Of a stretch of 64,000 nucleotides of DNA, positions 46,209 to 55,549 are shown piece after piece (the first letter of the stretch is position 1; every line of letters begins with the position of its first letter). Made by a program: the position numbers and the translations under genes. This stretch comes from Pseudoalteromonas ruthenica (lineage in GTDB: Bacteria > Pseudomonadota > Gammaproteobacteria > Enterobacterales > Alteromonadaceae). The DNA is taken from the NCBI RefSeq assembly GCF_008808095.1, contig NZ_CP023396.1, forward strand, positions 2,745,501-2,809,500, in the 5' to 3' direction. The notes below the pieces were generated by a model that ran no database searches, was not told the DNA's origin, and saw only the letters and a list, made by a program, of their open reading frames with translations.

Positions 46209-46993
46209 TGCTGTGTTTGGTCATTCCACACAAAAACGACTTCACGAAGATCACTGTCACCTCGGCTGGTGCGAAGGGTCACCGCGTTATCACTTAACTC
46301 ATCTTGGCGGCGCTTGAAGGACGTCCCACTACGTGCACTCAATACCGGCAATACGCCTTTTTCTGTTTTGACTGAGAACCACTCGCCACCACTTAGGCTT
46401 GCATGATCTGGTGCTGTGTAGTTTTGTGAGTCGGCAATAAGGTGGCGCTCATACACCCGAAGCTGTGGCTCAGCGCCAATAAAGGGTTTGTCGAGCGACA
46501 AGGCATCAAACTCTTCGCGCGTCACGAAGTTGTAATCTGTTATTTGCCAGGGTAATGACGACAGGGTGACATTAAGCTGCTGCGCGATAGCACTTGAGCG
46601 CCATACAATGCTTTTCACGCTGTAATTGCCCGCGCTGTCCGCTGTTGCTTTGTACTTGTGTTGCACGTCAGTATGAACAATAGCGACAAGCACCTCATCG
46701 CCATTGGCCAGTGTCGCAACGGCGCCAAATACGTTGAACTCAAAGTCTCCCGTTTCATAGCCCAGCACTGCGCTCATCACTACGGCATTCCCATCAAGGC
46801 GTGACACAGCTTGAATGGGTTGCGTGTGCACAACGCTCTGCGGGTCGATGACCGCATCCGGGTCAATGGGCACTGAGGGGTCCAGCCCTGGCACCATTGC
46901 GAAGAGGAAGTGTGAAATGTTCTGCACTTGCTCACCGGCAAACACTGCGTCTTTGTATGCCAGCCCGGCATTTGTGATCTGTAGTTGGCTCAT
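46196..46993 (-). CDS. Tail fibre/collar protein, gpH N-terminal type
   Basis: The 265-residue protein starts with the DUF3751/gpH-like baseplate-attachment domain (QITNAGLAYKDAVFAGE, VLGYETGDFEFNVFGAVA), used to fasten fibres to the baseplate, and continues with a beta-rich shaft. It is shorter than P2 gpH (669), the distal part being supplied by the next gene. Its ATG overlaps the gpI stop by 4 bases. Confidence 0.82.
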   Translation of the reverse strand: MSQLQITNAGLAYKDAVFAGEQVQNISHFLFAMVPGLDPSVPIDPDAVIDPQSVVHTQPIQAVSRLDGNAVVMSAVLGYETGDFEFNVFGAVATLANGDEVLVAIVHTDVQHKYKATADSAGNYSVKSIVWRSSAIAQQLNVTLSSLPWQITDYNFVTREEFDALSLDKPFIGAEPQLRVYERHLIADSQNYTAPDHASLSGGEWFSVKTEKGVLPVLSARSGTSFKRRQDELSDNAVTLRTSRGDSDLREVVFVWNDQTQQWEF

Positions 46994-47511
46994 CCCACAA
47001 CCTCTTTTTCAAATTCAATTAAGGCGCATCCATATGCTGACTCAATGGCCGTCAGCGCTTTTAAGAAATAGCGCCGACACGTCATTCCGTAGCTGCGAAT
47101 GATCTCTTTGATTAATGCTTGGTTGGTAACTTGCTCACTCTCTAACATGGCTATTTCGACCATGTCCCAGTCATACCCCGGGAGACGGTCGTTTATTTCC
47201 ACAAAGCCAAACCCCAAGCGTTTAAAAATACGCTCCATACCCGTGTTAAATCCGGCGTCCTCGGCGTTAGCGACAGCGTATTTAATACGCTTGGCATAGA
47301 GGGCCAATGGCTCGCCTTCAAGGCGGTTTATATCCCGCTCCCACGCAAGTAAATCGAGGATTTCCTCAGCTGCATGCGTTTCATCTATTTGTGTAAGCCA
47401 TCCTGTCAGTGCGGTTTCAATTTCATGCCAGTACGCCTTGGCCGCACGCTCTAATTGCTGAGCCTGCTCGCCACGAAACCAGACGGGAAGCTTGGTAGAG
47501 GTATTACTCAT
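46990..47511 (-). CDS. Baseplate wedge protein gpI
   Basis: The 173-residue protein fits the P2 gpI tail protein family: DLLAWERDINRLEGEPLALYAKRIKYAVANAEDAG is the conserved core followed by a MERIFKRLG helix. The ATG at 47511 sits in the TGA of gene J (ATGA overlap); a 13-codon longer start is not needed. It builds the baseplate wedge with gpJ. Confidence 0.85.
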   Translation of the reverse strand: MSNTSTKLPVWFRGEQAQQLERAAKAYWHEIETALTGWLTQIDETHAAEEILDLLAWERDINRLEGEPLALYAKRIKYAVANAEDAGFNTGMERIFKRLGFGFVEINDRLPGYDWDMVEIAMLESEQVTNQALIKEIIRSYGMTCRRYFLKALTAIESAYGCALIEFEKEVVG

Positions 47512-48656
47512 TGGCGCTCCATCGTGAGGGTGTCTAATGATGGAAGCCACAGACCGGTATGAATATCGGCGGTTTCAAACTCAATACTTTTTAGCGCTGG
47601 AAAGTGAGCATGTAACTCACTGGCGAGTAAGCTAAAGCTAAACTGCTCTTTGGGTTTTACGCGGGTCACATCGTACGCAGCGTTTTCGCGAAACGCAGAG
47701 CGAATGCATTGCTTAAGTTCCTCGTGAATATCGTCTGCATTGGCATGGAGCCAGTATTTACCAATGACACTAACCCCTTGGCGCGCAAGAGCCAGTACTT
47801 GAAGGTCATCCCCATTGCCATGCAGACCACTGCCGATATGGTTATTAATGTCGTTAAGCAGCGCTTGGCTTACAGTGCCTGTTTCTAGATACACATAAGC
47901 ATTTGCACTGCCTGGGCCTCGGGGGGCACTGTGATCAAATGCGATGTTATCAGCGAGTATGCCTGGGAACTCACTGATAATAGCGCGATACACCGCATCA
48001 ACATGGAACCCACCCAAGCTCGAAAACTTATCACGGCATCGTAGTCGGTAGTTCTCATCGCTTTCTACATCTTGGCCGGGCGTCAAAAGCCAGTCATCGA
48101 GATTGATCACACTGACGCCTTCTATCGGCACATTAAATTGGCTGTAATACCCTGCAACAAGGTTGTATTCACTGCCTGTTTGCATTGCCCGGGCCACCGC
48201 GATTTTTTCAACTTCACCATCCACAAAGTGAATATCGTTTAATAGCTCAAGCTCGTATGTGCGCCCGTTCACTGGGGTGCTTTGCACGCGAGTGAACGCG
48301 GGGATCAATAGCGCACCGCCTGATTGGGTCCGGGTGATGGTTAAGTTACCGACCGCTTTAACAGCCTGAAGGCGCGGTGTATTGCGCCCCTCCCCATGCT
48401 GATCGAGCCACTTATCCTTCGCCAATAAAATAAATGTATTGGGCATTACTTCATCAACGAGCACATTGATGAGTTGGCTCGTTGCCTCCCCAACAATGGC
48501 TTTTTGTGCGCGCCAAAACGGGCTTTGTGGTGACTGGTTTTTTACAGCTAAGCCCTGACCAACCAGGCTTTGCTCCCATAACGCCTTTTGCTCTTGCTCG
48601 CTTATTGGCACACCACGCGCTTTAAGCACATTTAGGAACTGCGCTCTATAATCCAT
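47508..48656 (-). CDS. Baseplate wedge protein gpJ
   Basis: The 382-residue protein belongs to the baseplate J-like family, with the typical N-terminal region, PAFTRVQSTPVNGRTYELE strand block, the central SDENYRLRCRDKFSSLGG motif and a C-terminal wedge domain. It overlaps DUF2590 by 11 bases and gpI by 4. Confidence 0.9.
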   Translation of the reverse strand: MDYRAQFLNVLKARGVPISEQEQKALWEQSLVGQGLAVKNQSPQSPFWRAQKAIVGEATSQLINVLVDEVMPNTFILLAKDKWLDQHGEGRNTPRLQAVKAVGNLTITRTQSGGALLIPAFTRVQSTPVNGRTYELELLNDIHFVDGEVEKIAVARAMQTGSEYNLVAGYYSQFNVPIEGVSVINLDDWLLTPGQDVESDENYRLRCRDKFSSLGGFHVDAVYRAIISEFPGILADNIAFDHSAPRGPGSANAYVYLETGTVSQALLNDINNHIGSGLHGNGDDLQVLALARQGVSVIGKYWLHANADDIHEELKQCIRSAFRENAAYDVTRVKPKEQFSFSLLASELHAHFPALKSIEFETADIHTGLWLPSLDTLTMERQ

Positions 48657-48993
48657 ACTGCACCTCTAAATCACCGAAATCACGGGTTTTGGCCCACATA
48701 ATGATGCGCTCATGGTGAGGCATCGCCATATTAATCGTGCCAGGAACCAAGCGTGTGTCTTGCTCAACTAAAAGCTCTAAGTCCGTCAAAATACGCTGAA
48801 TGATGATAGGGTCGCGCATACCAATCAGCGGCAGCACAATGCCTGATTCACGTATCGCATGGCGAATATCCTGCGCTATCACCACACGGTCGGTGGCACT
48901 CTCAACGGCTAACGCACGATTTGTTTGTAAGTCATCATCGCTTATCAGTAAATCGATATAGATTGGCGTCGCACTCACCCGGTTAACTCCCAT
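48646..48993 (-). CDS. DUF2590 phage tail protein (gpW-like)
   Basis: The 115-residue protein contains YIDLLISDDDLQTNRAL, a signature of DUF2590, and fits gpW/gp25-like baseplate proteins in position (just before J). It begins inside the last codons of the tape measure gene. In P2 the equivalent slot is gpW; functional equivalence is an inference. Confidence 0.8.
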   Translation of the reverse strand: MGVNRVSATPIYIDLLISDDDLQTNRALAVESATDRVVIAQDIRHAIRESGIVLPLIGMRDPIIIQRILTDLELLVEQDTRLVPGTINMAMPHHERIIMWAKTRDFGDLEVQYGL

Positions 48994-51308
48994 AGTTCGG
49001 CCAAGCTTTCCTTGGTAATTTGCTGATCTGTCCGCAGCTCTAGGTGGTCGATATACACACGTTTATCCTCACTCTGCTGGCTGCTGTGTTGAGTCTGAGT
49101 CGCAAACTGCTGAATGAGCTTGCTTTGGTTCAAGGTTGTTGCCGCGCGCACCGAACTCAGAGGCTGCGTGTGCGCCTGTTTGGCTTTATCAATGACATCA
49201 AACGATGTGTCATTTGCTGAGTGGGTAAAATGGTGGTTTGCATCAATGACGTTTGCGCTCAGTGCATCGATGCGGGTTAATGGATTAACACGACCTGCAG
49301 CAAAGTTATCGGTAGCTGTGGGCAAAGGCACCACATTATTGGCTCGCGTGACGATATCGCTGCCATATTGACGGCTAAATGTGGTGTCTGTTTGAGTGTG
49401 CTCGGTAGCCACACTCACATCAGTGTCGATCCCCAGTAAATCACGCAGTTTCGCCAGTGCCCCCTTTAGGCCGCCCAGCTTTTGCTCTAACCACTCGAGT
49501 GCTTTGCCGTACCCTTTTTGCACTAAACCTATCGGCGAATAACTAAAGACCTTACCAAGAAACTGCCAAATGGCGCTCAATGGGCCACGCATTGATTCCC
49601 ATGCCTGGCTTGCGGGCTTCGCTAACCAACCAAACAACTCACCTAAGCGAGTGACGCCCCATGCGAGCGCACGAACGGGCGCGAGTAAGAAGTTCATCAC
49701 ACTGCCGACAACCGTGCCAAAGAGCTGCCCCGCTGTCGCCGCCCCCTCTAATTGCTGAGATGTACTACTCACAGGCTCAAACAAATTCACAAACCAATCA
49801 AACAACGCACCGAGCATACTAAAGAGCGGTGATAACGCCGTGCGCAGCGTGCCCAGTGATGAAAACACGGGCGCTAAGCCATCGGTGAAGCCTTCCCAAA
49901 AGCCGCCTAGGAATGCCTTGATAGGCTCCCAATACTTGTATATGACCGCCGCCAACAGGCCAACTAAGCCAATCACAATGCCAATCGGGTTCGCGAGTAA
50001 TGCGGCATTTAATAACCACTGGGCTCCTGTGAACATGCGTGTGGCACTGGTGACGGTGATCATCGTCATGCCCCACCCAGCCGTCGCCACTTTGTTTAAT
50101 CCCATGACGAGGGTGTATGCACTGCCAATGGCAACTAGACCCAGCATGGCGGCGGCACTGGCTGTCAGTACCGTGGTGAGCACAGGGAATTGCTCTGAGA
50201 AATCCACCACGTAGGCAAATGCACGTGCAAGCATATCAACGAGGGGATCAATGACCGGCGCCAAGCGCTGCCCCAAAGCCGAAGCCGCCGCGTTAATCGA
50301 GCCGCCCAACCTATCCCAGGGGCTGGCAATGGTGTTTGCCATTTCGAGCGCTTTATCCATGCCCTTTTGCTCGCCCAGCGCATCGATGTTATTCGCAAGC
50401 TTCGCGGTTTTGGGGATGAGGTTATCGATAAAGGCCACGGCTTGCTTTGAGCCGAACGCCTCCATCATCAGATCTTTTTTAGCGACCGTATCAAGGGCGC
50501 CGTATTTATCGGTAATGCGCTGCATGATATCGACTACAGGCAATAACTGGCCTTGGCTGTCTGTGAATGTCAGCCCTAACTTTGTTTGCGCTTTACCAAT
50601 ACCGGTTAAGAATGCCTGGTATTTGGTGGCCGCTTCACTGCCACTCATGGTGGCTTGCAACTCACCTAAGATAGCCATTTGCTCATTCATGGCAACGCCA
50701 TGGGCCGTTGCCGCAGAGCCAAGGCGGCTAAATGCTTGCTCCATTTGGGGGCCGGTGGTTTTAAACATTTGCACCGCCGCAGCGGTTTGCCCGGCCACCT
50801 GTTTCACCCAGTTGGACTTGCCCATCTCGTTGGCGGTGTTCTCAAAGACACCGTACATGGTGCCCAGGTAACTGGTGATGTTGCCCACGTTGGCTTTCGT
50901 CGCCACCGCGAGCACTCCAGATGCCTCGGTAAAACTAGAAAGCTCATCGCCGGTTAACCCTGCAATGGCTGATTGAATGTCATAGGCCGAGCGGATCACG
51001 GTCGCACTGTCACCGCCAAAGCGCGTCGTAAAGCGGTGCGCCGTGCTATTGAGTTGCTCGAGGGCGTGCTCAGCCACCCCCAGGGACTGGACTTCACCGA
51101 GCGCGGCAATACTGTCAATGGAGGGCGCCAGTGATGCGCTAAGCATGGCACCGGCGGCAATCATGCCCGCTGCACCCGCTGCCATATCGCCCATGCCCGA
51201 CTTCACTTTGTGTGTCAGCTGGTCTACTTTGGCTATCATCTTGTTCACAGGGCCGGTGACCGCATCCACCACGCCTATCGTAAACATGAGTTTTTCCAAC
51301 TTATTCAC
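48975..51308 (-). CDS. Tail tape measure protein
   Basis: The 777-residue protein has an N-terminal helical region with GPVNKMIAKVDQLTHKVKSG, a TP901-type core (about 60-360), hydrophobic segments (about 375-475) and a C-terminal coiled part. It sets tail length and is ejected with DNA. At 777 residues it implies a tail slightly shorter than P2 (815). It starts 5 bases after the E' stop, as in P2 E-E'-T order. Confidence 0.92.
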   Translation of the reverse strand: MNKLEKLMFTIGVVDAVTGPVNKMIAKVDQLTHKVKSGMGDMAAGAAGMIAAGAMLSASLAPSIDSIAALGEVQSLGVAEHALEQLNSTAHRFTTRFGGDSATVIRSAYDIQSAIAGLTGDELSSFTEASGVLAVATKANVGNITSYLGTMYGVFENTANEMGKSNWVKQVAGQTAAAVQMFKTTGPQMEQAFSRLGSAATAHGVAMNEQMAILGELQATMSGSEAATKYQAFLTGIGKAQTKLGLTFTDSQGQLLPVVDIMQRITDKYGALDTVAKKDLMMEAFGSKQAVAFIDNLIPKTAKLANNIDALGEQKGMDKALEMANTIASPWDRLGGSINAAASALGQRLAPVIDPLVDMLARAFAYVVDFSEQFPVLTTVLTASAAAMLGLVAIGSAYTLVMGLNKVATAGWGMTMITVTSATRMFTGAQWLLNAALLANPIGIVIGLVGLLAAVIYKYWEPIKAFLGGFWEGFTDGLAPVFSSLGTLRTALSPLFSMLGALFDWFVNLFEPVSSTSQQLEGAATAGQLFGTVVGSVMNFLLAPVRALAWGVTRLGELFGWLAKPASQAWESMRGPLSAIWQFLGKVFSYSPIGLVQKGYGKALEWLEQKLGGLKGALAKLRDLLGIDTDVSVATEHTQTDTTFSRQYGSDIVTRANNVVPLPTATDNFAAGRVNPLTRIDALSANVIDANHHFTHSANDTSFDVIDKAKQAHTQPLSSVRAATTLNQSKLIQQFATQTQHSSQQSEDKRVYIDHLELRTDQQITKESLAELWELTG

Positions 51309-51313
51309 ACGCG

Positions 51314-51759
51314 CTACTCACTCAATGCAGAAGCAATGCCGTTATTGACGGCCACTGCCATTTTTTTCCAATAGTCGTTCTCTAAGAACAATGCCCGGGC
51401 AAGGTTCTCTTCACCAACGGCACTGCCGGGCAAGTGCCGCTGGTGATAGGCGAGCAGCTGATCTAAGCTGTTTTCGCTGATTTCTCTTGCTCGCCTTTCG
51501 ATTTTTTTACCGTGATCGCTATGTCTGGCTGGTACTCTTCAACAATCGCACCGGCCACGTGTAAGGGCATGCCTGGCTGTTTTATCAGCTCTTTCAGCGC
51601 CGCTTTGCAGCTGTCATCCACGGTATTCATGCAGAAGTTGTGCGCAGGCTGTATTTTGTTATTTGGCGTGGTGCTGTTGATGTACTGGTTGTATGCCGCC
51701 AACGTGATGTTAAATGTGATCGCTTTATCGTTAATTTCTAACTCAATGACTTTTTTCAC
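51314..51759 (-). CDS. gpE-E' frameshift fusion (-1)
   Basis: Reading -1 after codon 86 (GTA AAA AAA) continues from ATC GAA AGG to a TAG at 51314, giving a 148-residue fusion with 62 added residues (starting IERRAREISENSLDQLL, ending NNGIASALSE). The extension is open to five bases before the tape measure start and has protein-like composition, as in P2 E+E' and lambda G-GT. Confidence 0.85.
51463..51759 (-). CDS. Tail assembly chaperone gpE (zero-frame product)
   Basis: The 98-residue protein is the short form of the tail assembly chaperone, of the phage TAC type encoded directly before the tape measure gene. Its last residues lie after the slippery site described separately; ribosomes that do not shift end here at TAG. 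Confidence 0.85.
   Translation of the reverse strand: MKKVIELEINDKAITFNITLAAYNQYINSTTPNNKIQPAHNFCMNTVDDSCKAALKELIKQPGMPLHVAGAIVEEYQPDIAITVKKSKGEQEKSAKTA
51502..51508 (-). promoter_or_regulatory. A AAA AAA slippery heptamer
   Basis: Seven A on the coding (minus) strand follow GT in frame as GTA AAA AAA TCG. This is an ideal X XXY YYZ -1 frameshift heptamer located 36 bases before the zero-frame stop. Confidence 0.88.
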
Positions 51760-52346
51760 AGGCGCGTCTCGCTCTCAGTTAAAAGGGTGTAAGAAAAACT
51801 CGGGCCATACAGTGAAGCACTGTCACGGCATAGGTTCATAAATTGGCTAAAGTGCTCGGGGCTCGCTAATACCTGGCAACCGGCGGACCACTTGCCAACG
51901 TGTTTGCTCGTTGTGTGCTTGTTGGCCCGGTGGCAGTTGATACCGAAATAACCGGACTCCGTCGGGGTATCTGTATCGATGTGTGCATCCGAATTGTTAT
52001 CGCGGTACACCGTCATTTCGCCGCGCTGCACCAACGCATCGTACTTACCCTGGTGCTGTCCAAGTTGCCAACAGCCACTGTAGCGACCAGGCACAAGGAC
52101 GGCCGTGCCTTTCACATTCGCGGGATGCTTCCGGTAATAGGTGCCCGGATCAGTGGTGGCCGGGTAGGCTTTGCACTGCCATGCGCCACCGCGTTGGTAA
52201 AGCACATAAATCATGTCATTAAAGGTATTGGCCTGTGCATCACTGGCGCGCACGCCAATGATGTTCAGGTTTAACTCCCCTTCAAATACACGGTGTCCAT
52301 TTGCCCGCATCGCTGCTAAGAGCTGTTGAGCGCTGAGCGGCTTCAT
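51756..52346 (-). CDS. YkuD-like (L,D-transpeptidase-type) phage protein
   Basis: The 196-residue protein has GYFGINCHRA followed about 20 residues later by VGKWSAGCQVL, resembling the His ... S-x-G-C catalytic motif of L,D-transpeptidases. No signal peptide or membrane helix is seen. It is sandwiched by 4-base overlaps between tube and gpE genes, so it is expressed with the tail. It may modify or cut peptidoglycan at infection or lysis; no other endolysin is seen in the window. Confidence 0.55.
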   Translation of the reverse strand: MKPLSAQQLLAAMRANGHRVFEGELNLNIIGVRASDAQANTFNDMIYVLYQRGGAWQCKAYPATTDPGTYYRKHPANVKGTAVLVPGRYSGCWQLGQHQGKYDALVQRGEMTVYRDNNSDAHIDTDTPTESGYFGINCHRANKHTTSKHVGKWSAGCQVLASPEHFSQFMNLCRDSASLYGPSFSYTLLTESETRL

Positions 52347-52798
52347 ACGATGTTCTCCACTTCTTTCGCGGTCAGATAGGGGATACCGTTGATTTTGACA
52401 AAATCCGATGAAGTCACCTCAAAAGGGATTTTAGTTTCATCAGCCTTGGCGCCTTCGGGATCAATACTGAGCACATCGCTGAGCTTTAAGAGACAGCCAT
52501 ACGCTTCAATATTTTTCTCACCACTGACCACGGCGCCCATCATGCTGATATCAATCGGGTCAATGCCTTTCCAGCTGCCTGCTTTTTGCGCCTCTTGTTG
52601 AATAATCAAGAAGTTTTCATGGTTGACTGTCAGCTCGCCTTTGGCAGTGCAAGGCCCATCTAAAAAGCCATCGGGTACGCCATTGGTCATACGCACTTGG
52701 CGCCCATCATCAATGGTGAGTGAGCAGTTGATCACATGAACGAGGGCATCCCCCACGTTCACATCAAAGTCTTTACCTGAAAGTTTATGTTGGCTCAT
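52343..52798 (-). CDS. Tail tube protein (DUF2597-like, gpFII)
   Basis: The 151-residue protein starts MSQHKLSGKDFDVNVGDALVHV and has SLTIDDGRQVRMTNGVPDG and LNHEN-like strand repeats of the HP1/K139 tail tube family. The start at 52798 is chosen from that conserved beginning; a longer in-frame start lies in the sheath gene. It follows the sheath gene, as in all P2-like phages. Confidence 0.85.
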   Translation of the reverse strand: MSQHKLSGKDFDVNVGDALVHVINCSLTIDDGRQVRMTNGVPDGFLDGPCTAKGELTVNHENFLIIQQEAQKAGSWKGIDPIDISMMGAVVSGEKNIEAYGCLLKLSDVLSIDPEGAKADETKIPFEVTSSDFVKINGIPYLTAKEVENIV

Positions 52799-52806
52799 GG
52801 TCGCTC

Positions 52807-53925
52807 CTACTCTACGGTGCCATCGGCCAAATCTAGGCCAATACTGATCACAATTTGTTTTGGCGCGTTGTACGGCGTCAACCGCATGTAAATGCGCACT
52901 TGGGTTTTGCTTTGCCATACGATGGTGATGGCATCATCTTGAGGCGGCTTAATTTCGCCCGGGAATGGGACTCCCGCCACCACCGTGCGCTTAGCCATCT
53001 GGCGCAGCGGCTCACCTAAGTAGCGCTTGGCCCAGGCCATGGATGAAGGCGTGGAGTTAAGCTTGCGATCGGCAATTAACTTAATGGCTTTGATGCGCAC
53101 GGCGCGTCGGGCTTTATTCACTACGCGCAGGTTCTCTATCACCTGGTAGTCGCCGCCCTCAGCATCAAGTAAGTTCAAATCGCCAAAGTAAACGCCATCA
53201 TAATCGGGATAAGTTTGTGTGCAGCTCACGCGCGCATCATCAAGCGCAGCCGTTACTGCACTGGGCAGTGGCACCGAGTCCATATCCACAGGCGCTGCCC
53301 CAAGGCCGACCATGGTGCCTGTGGCGGTGCGCATTGGGCTATCAGCCACAGTGACGGCGTGTTTACACAAACGACCGGCGAGCGCGCCTATGTCATTGCC
53401 GTGCAGTAGTGGCACAACCCCAACAGTATAAGCAGCCACACCATCGGTGATGGCCGCTGTGGCGGCGGTGTAGTCGGACCATGTTTGTGTGTCCGCTTGA
53501 ATGCCTGCCACGCAGCCCAAGAAGAAATGAAAGCGGTGATAGGCATTTTCGACCTCTTGCTGTTTGGTGAACACCGCCTCAACAGCGGCTTTATCTGCGA
53601 GAGGCTCACACAACACGATGCCTTCAACTTGAATGCCCTGCACCATGGCGGTGTCCACCGCCATCAATTGCGTGGTGATATCATCCAATGGCAATGCATA
53701 GGCCTCAAACAGACCATCGGCGTTTAGCATCGCGGCACGCAGTTGGGTTTTCAGTGCAGACTCTGCCTCACCCAATAACGCGTCTAAATCGCTTTGCCCA
53801 TTAATACTCACGACCTTGAGTTGATTCTCAGGGGCTTTACCAATAAACAAGAGCTTGCGCTCGATGCTGTTAGTCGCGCCCTGGCCTAAGTTATCGGCTG
53901 TAACTAATACCTGACCTTGTGACAT
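52807..53925 (-). CDS. Contractile tail sheath protein (DUF2586, gpFI)
   Basis: The 372-residue protein fits the DUF2586 sheath family of HP1-like phages: SQGQVLVTADNLGQGATNSIERKLLFIGKA at the N-terminus and a C-terminal KTQVRIYMRLTPYNAPKQIVISIGLDLADG handshake region. It forms the contractile sheath around the tube. The presence of a sheath makes this a myophage. Confidence 0.88.
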   Translation of the reverse strand: MSQGQVLVTADNLGQGATNSIERKLLFIGKAPENQLKVVSINGQSDLDALLGEAESALKTQLRAAMLNADGLFEAYALPLDDITTQLMAVDTAMVQGIQVEGIVLCEPLADKAAVEAVFTKQQEVENAYHRFHFFLGCVAGIQADTQTWSDYTAATAAITDGVAAYTVGVVPLLHGNDIGALAGRLCKHAVTVADSPMRTATGTMVGLGAAPVDMDSVPLPSAVTAALDDARVSCTQTYPDYDGVYFGDLNLLDAEGGDYQVIENLRVVNKARRAVRIKAIKLIADRKLNSTPSSMAWAKRYLGEPLRQMAKRTVVAGVPFPGEIKPPQDDAITIVWQSKTQVRIYMRLTPYNAPKQIVISIGLDLADGTVE

Positions 53926-53937
53926 TGTTTTCCTCGC

Positions 53938-54576
53938 TTATCTAAGGCGCATGGCCTCGTCTAACATAAAGTTCTTGAGTTCTTTGAGCTCGTCTCGTGA
54001 TTGCCCTAAGAACGAGCGCTTGGGTGTTTTCAATGTCCAGCGCTCTTTGCTTGGTTCATCGCTCAGCAGTTTTAAAATAAAACCTGCTTTCGCTGTGCTC
54101 AGGTTCTCGGTGATCCACTTCACCGACGGCCGTTTGTATCCCTTGCCTTTAGCACGCCGTATCTTGTAGCCCGCAGCTATGAGCTTCTTTGCCAACTTTC
54201 GCGAAGCGGGTGCATCATAATCGGGGGTGCCATAGATGCGTTGTTGCTCGCCAGCGGTGCGTTCCTGCTCAGCTCCATATTGGTGAGCGCTGGCAATTCG
54301 CGCGGTGCGCGGCGAATCAAACTGCACCCGCGCCCCCGCTGGGCTTGTCTTAACAATCATCTTGCGGCCAATGCGCCGTAACATGCGTTTTTTGGTGCCG
54401 TCGGCGCGCCCTGGCCACCGCTTATTCTCTAAATCCTTTTGGCCTTTTAGCCGTGCTTTCGAATCGCGGCGCACTTTTCGCCCGGCGCTTCGAAAAACAC
54501 GCCGACGAGTGCGATCATCCAGCTTAAGAAGCGCCAGTTGGTCGCGGTTATCATGGCTAATTCGCGATGTCAGCAT
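53938..54576 (-). CDS. Virion morphogenesis protein gpS (tail completion)
   Basis: The 212-residue highly basic protein belongs to the phage virion morphogenesis/gpS family, with RRRVFRSAGRKVRRDSKARL and KGYKRPSVKWITENL. gpS helps close the head-proximal end of the tail. It overlaps gpR by 20 bases. Confidence 0.85.
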   Translation of the reverse strand: MLTSRISHDNRDQLALLKLDDRTRRRVFRSAGRKVRRDSKARLKGQKDLENKRWPGRADGTKKRMLRRIGRKMIVKTSPAGARVQFDSPRTARIASAHQYGAEQERTAGEQQRIYGTPDYDAPASRKLAKKLIAAGYKIRRAKGKGYKRPSVKWITENLSTAKAGFILKLLSDEPSKERWTLKTPKRSFLGQSRDELKELKNFMLDEAMRLR

Positions 54577-55000
54577 CTAACGTAAAGTCCTCGGCCACCC
54601 ATACAGGGGCACTTTCAATGCGGTATTGTTCACCCATAAATATCAGCGGGCCGTTTGCATCACGCACAATCTGAACGTCTTCACTGAGCATAAACTCAAG
54701 CTCAATATCAAAGAGCTCGTCGTCTGTTTTATCCGCGCTAAACCCAACCATCGAATCGTCAAACTCCTCGCCTTGCTCTTGCATCCAAATCGCGACCATC
54801 GCGGCGAGTAAATGCGCCGAGTGGGCATAACGCTCTATGCTCACGATGGCTTTGTAAGCCATGGTTAAAATCGTGTAGCCTGTGCCTTCGTTTTTCGCGC
54901 GAGGCTCGAACGTGCCCTCTTCTATCCACGCATCCAAGGTGGCGGCTTGGTTCAGTCCATGAGCACTTAAATAGTCAGTGATGCGCTGCAACTTGTTCAT
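54557..55000 (-). CDS. Tail completion protein gpR
   Basis: The 147-residue acidic protein matches the P2 gpR family, with MNKLQRITDYLSAHG at the N-terminus and a strongly acidic EEFDDSMVGFSADKTDDELFDIEL middle. It acts with gpS in tail completion. Start and stop overlap with neighbours (ATGA with L), showing translational coupling. Confidence 0.82.
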   Translation of the reverse strand: MNKLQRITDYLSAHGLNQAATLDAWIEEGTFEPRAKNEGTGYTILTMAYKAIVSIERYAHSAHLLAAMVAIWMQEQGEEFDDSMVGFSADKTDDELFDIELEFMLSEDVQIVRDANGPLIFMGEQYRIESAPVWVAEDFTLDADIAN

Positions 55001-55455
55001 AGCAATTCAACCGGGCGATACTTGCTTTGCACCAGGTAGTTGCGCGCTTTAATGCCTTCGTTCAACCAATAAGCCCGGTGCTCTGTTTGCTGCTCTTTCT
55101 CTGCCAATGCACTCTCGCGTTGGCTAATGCTTTGGTGGCTGAGTAGCAAGTCTGCTTTGGCGAAGCACGACAGCGCTTTGATGTAGTAATACACCAGAGC
55201 GCTTCGCCCATTTATGTGTTCACTCGGCACCTCAGCAAGGGACGGATACTGCTCCCAATGCAAGACGTAGTCTCGCTCTAAGGCCGCGTTAAGTGCGTGC
55301 ACTTGGTGAGTCAATACATCCACCACCATGGTTTCACGGTATGAGCTCGGCACGTGGTAATGCTCAGCAAATTGCTGCACCGACACCGCCGGATAAAAGC
55401 CATTATTCGCAATGACCTGATCACTCGTTGTGCTGTTAATACCGCTAAAGCTCAT
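54997..55455 (-). CDS. Head completion/stabilisation protein gpL
   Basis: The 152-residue protein has MSFSGINSTTSDQVIANNGFYPAVSVQQFAEHY, matching gpL, which completes the capsid after DNA packaging. The ATG at 55455 has AGGAAAAAGT before it. It lies after the gpM gene, as in P2. Confidence 0.85.
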   Translation of the reverse strand: MSFSGINSTTSDQVIANNGFYPAVSVQQFAEHYHVPSSYRETMVVDVLTHQVHALNAALERDYVLHWEQYPSLAEVPSEHINGRSALVYYYIKALSCFAKADLLLSHQSISQRESALAEKEQQTEHRAYWLNEGIKARNYLVQSKYRPVELL

Positions 55456-55549
55456 ACTTTTTCCTGTTGGGTGCGGGCGCCTACAATCTGCACCTGTAAA
55501 GCAATTCAATGACTACCGGTGTGATTGCATGCCCGCTGGCGTTGGAGAC

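Noticed and set aside
50251..50871. 206-codon ORF inside the tape measure gene
   Set aside because: Composition and position show a shadow of the repetitive tape measure frame on the other strand.
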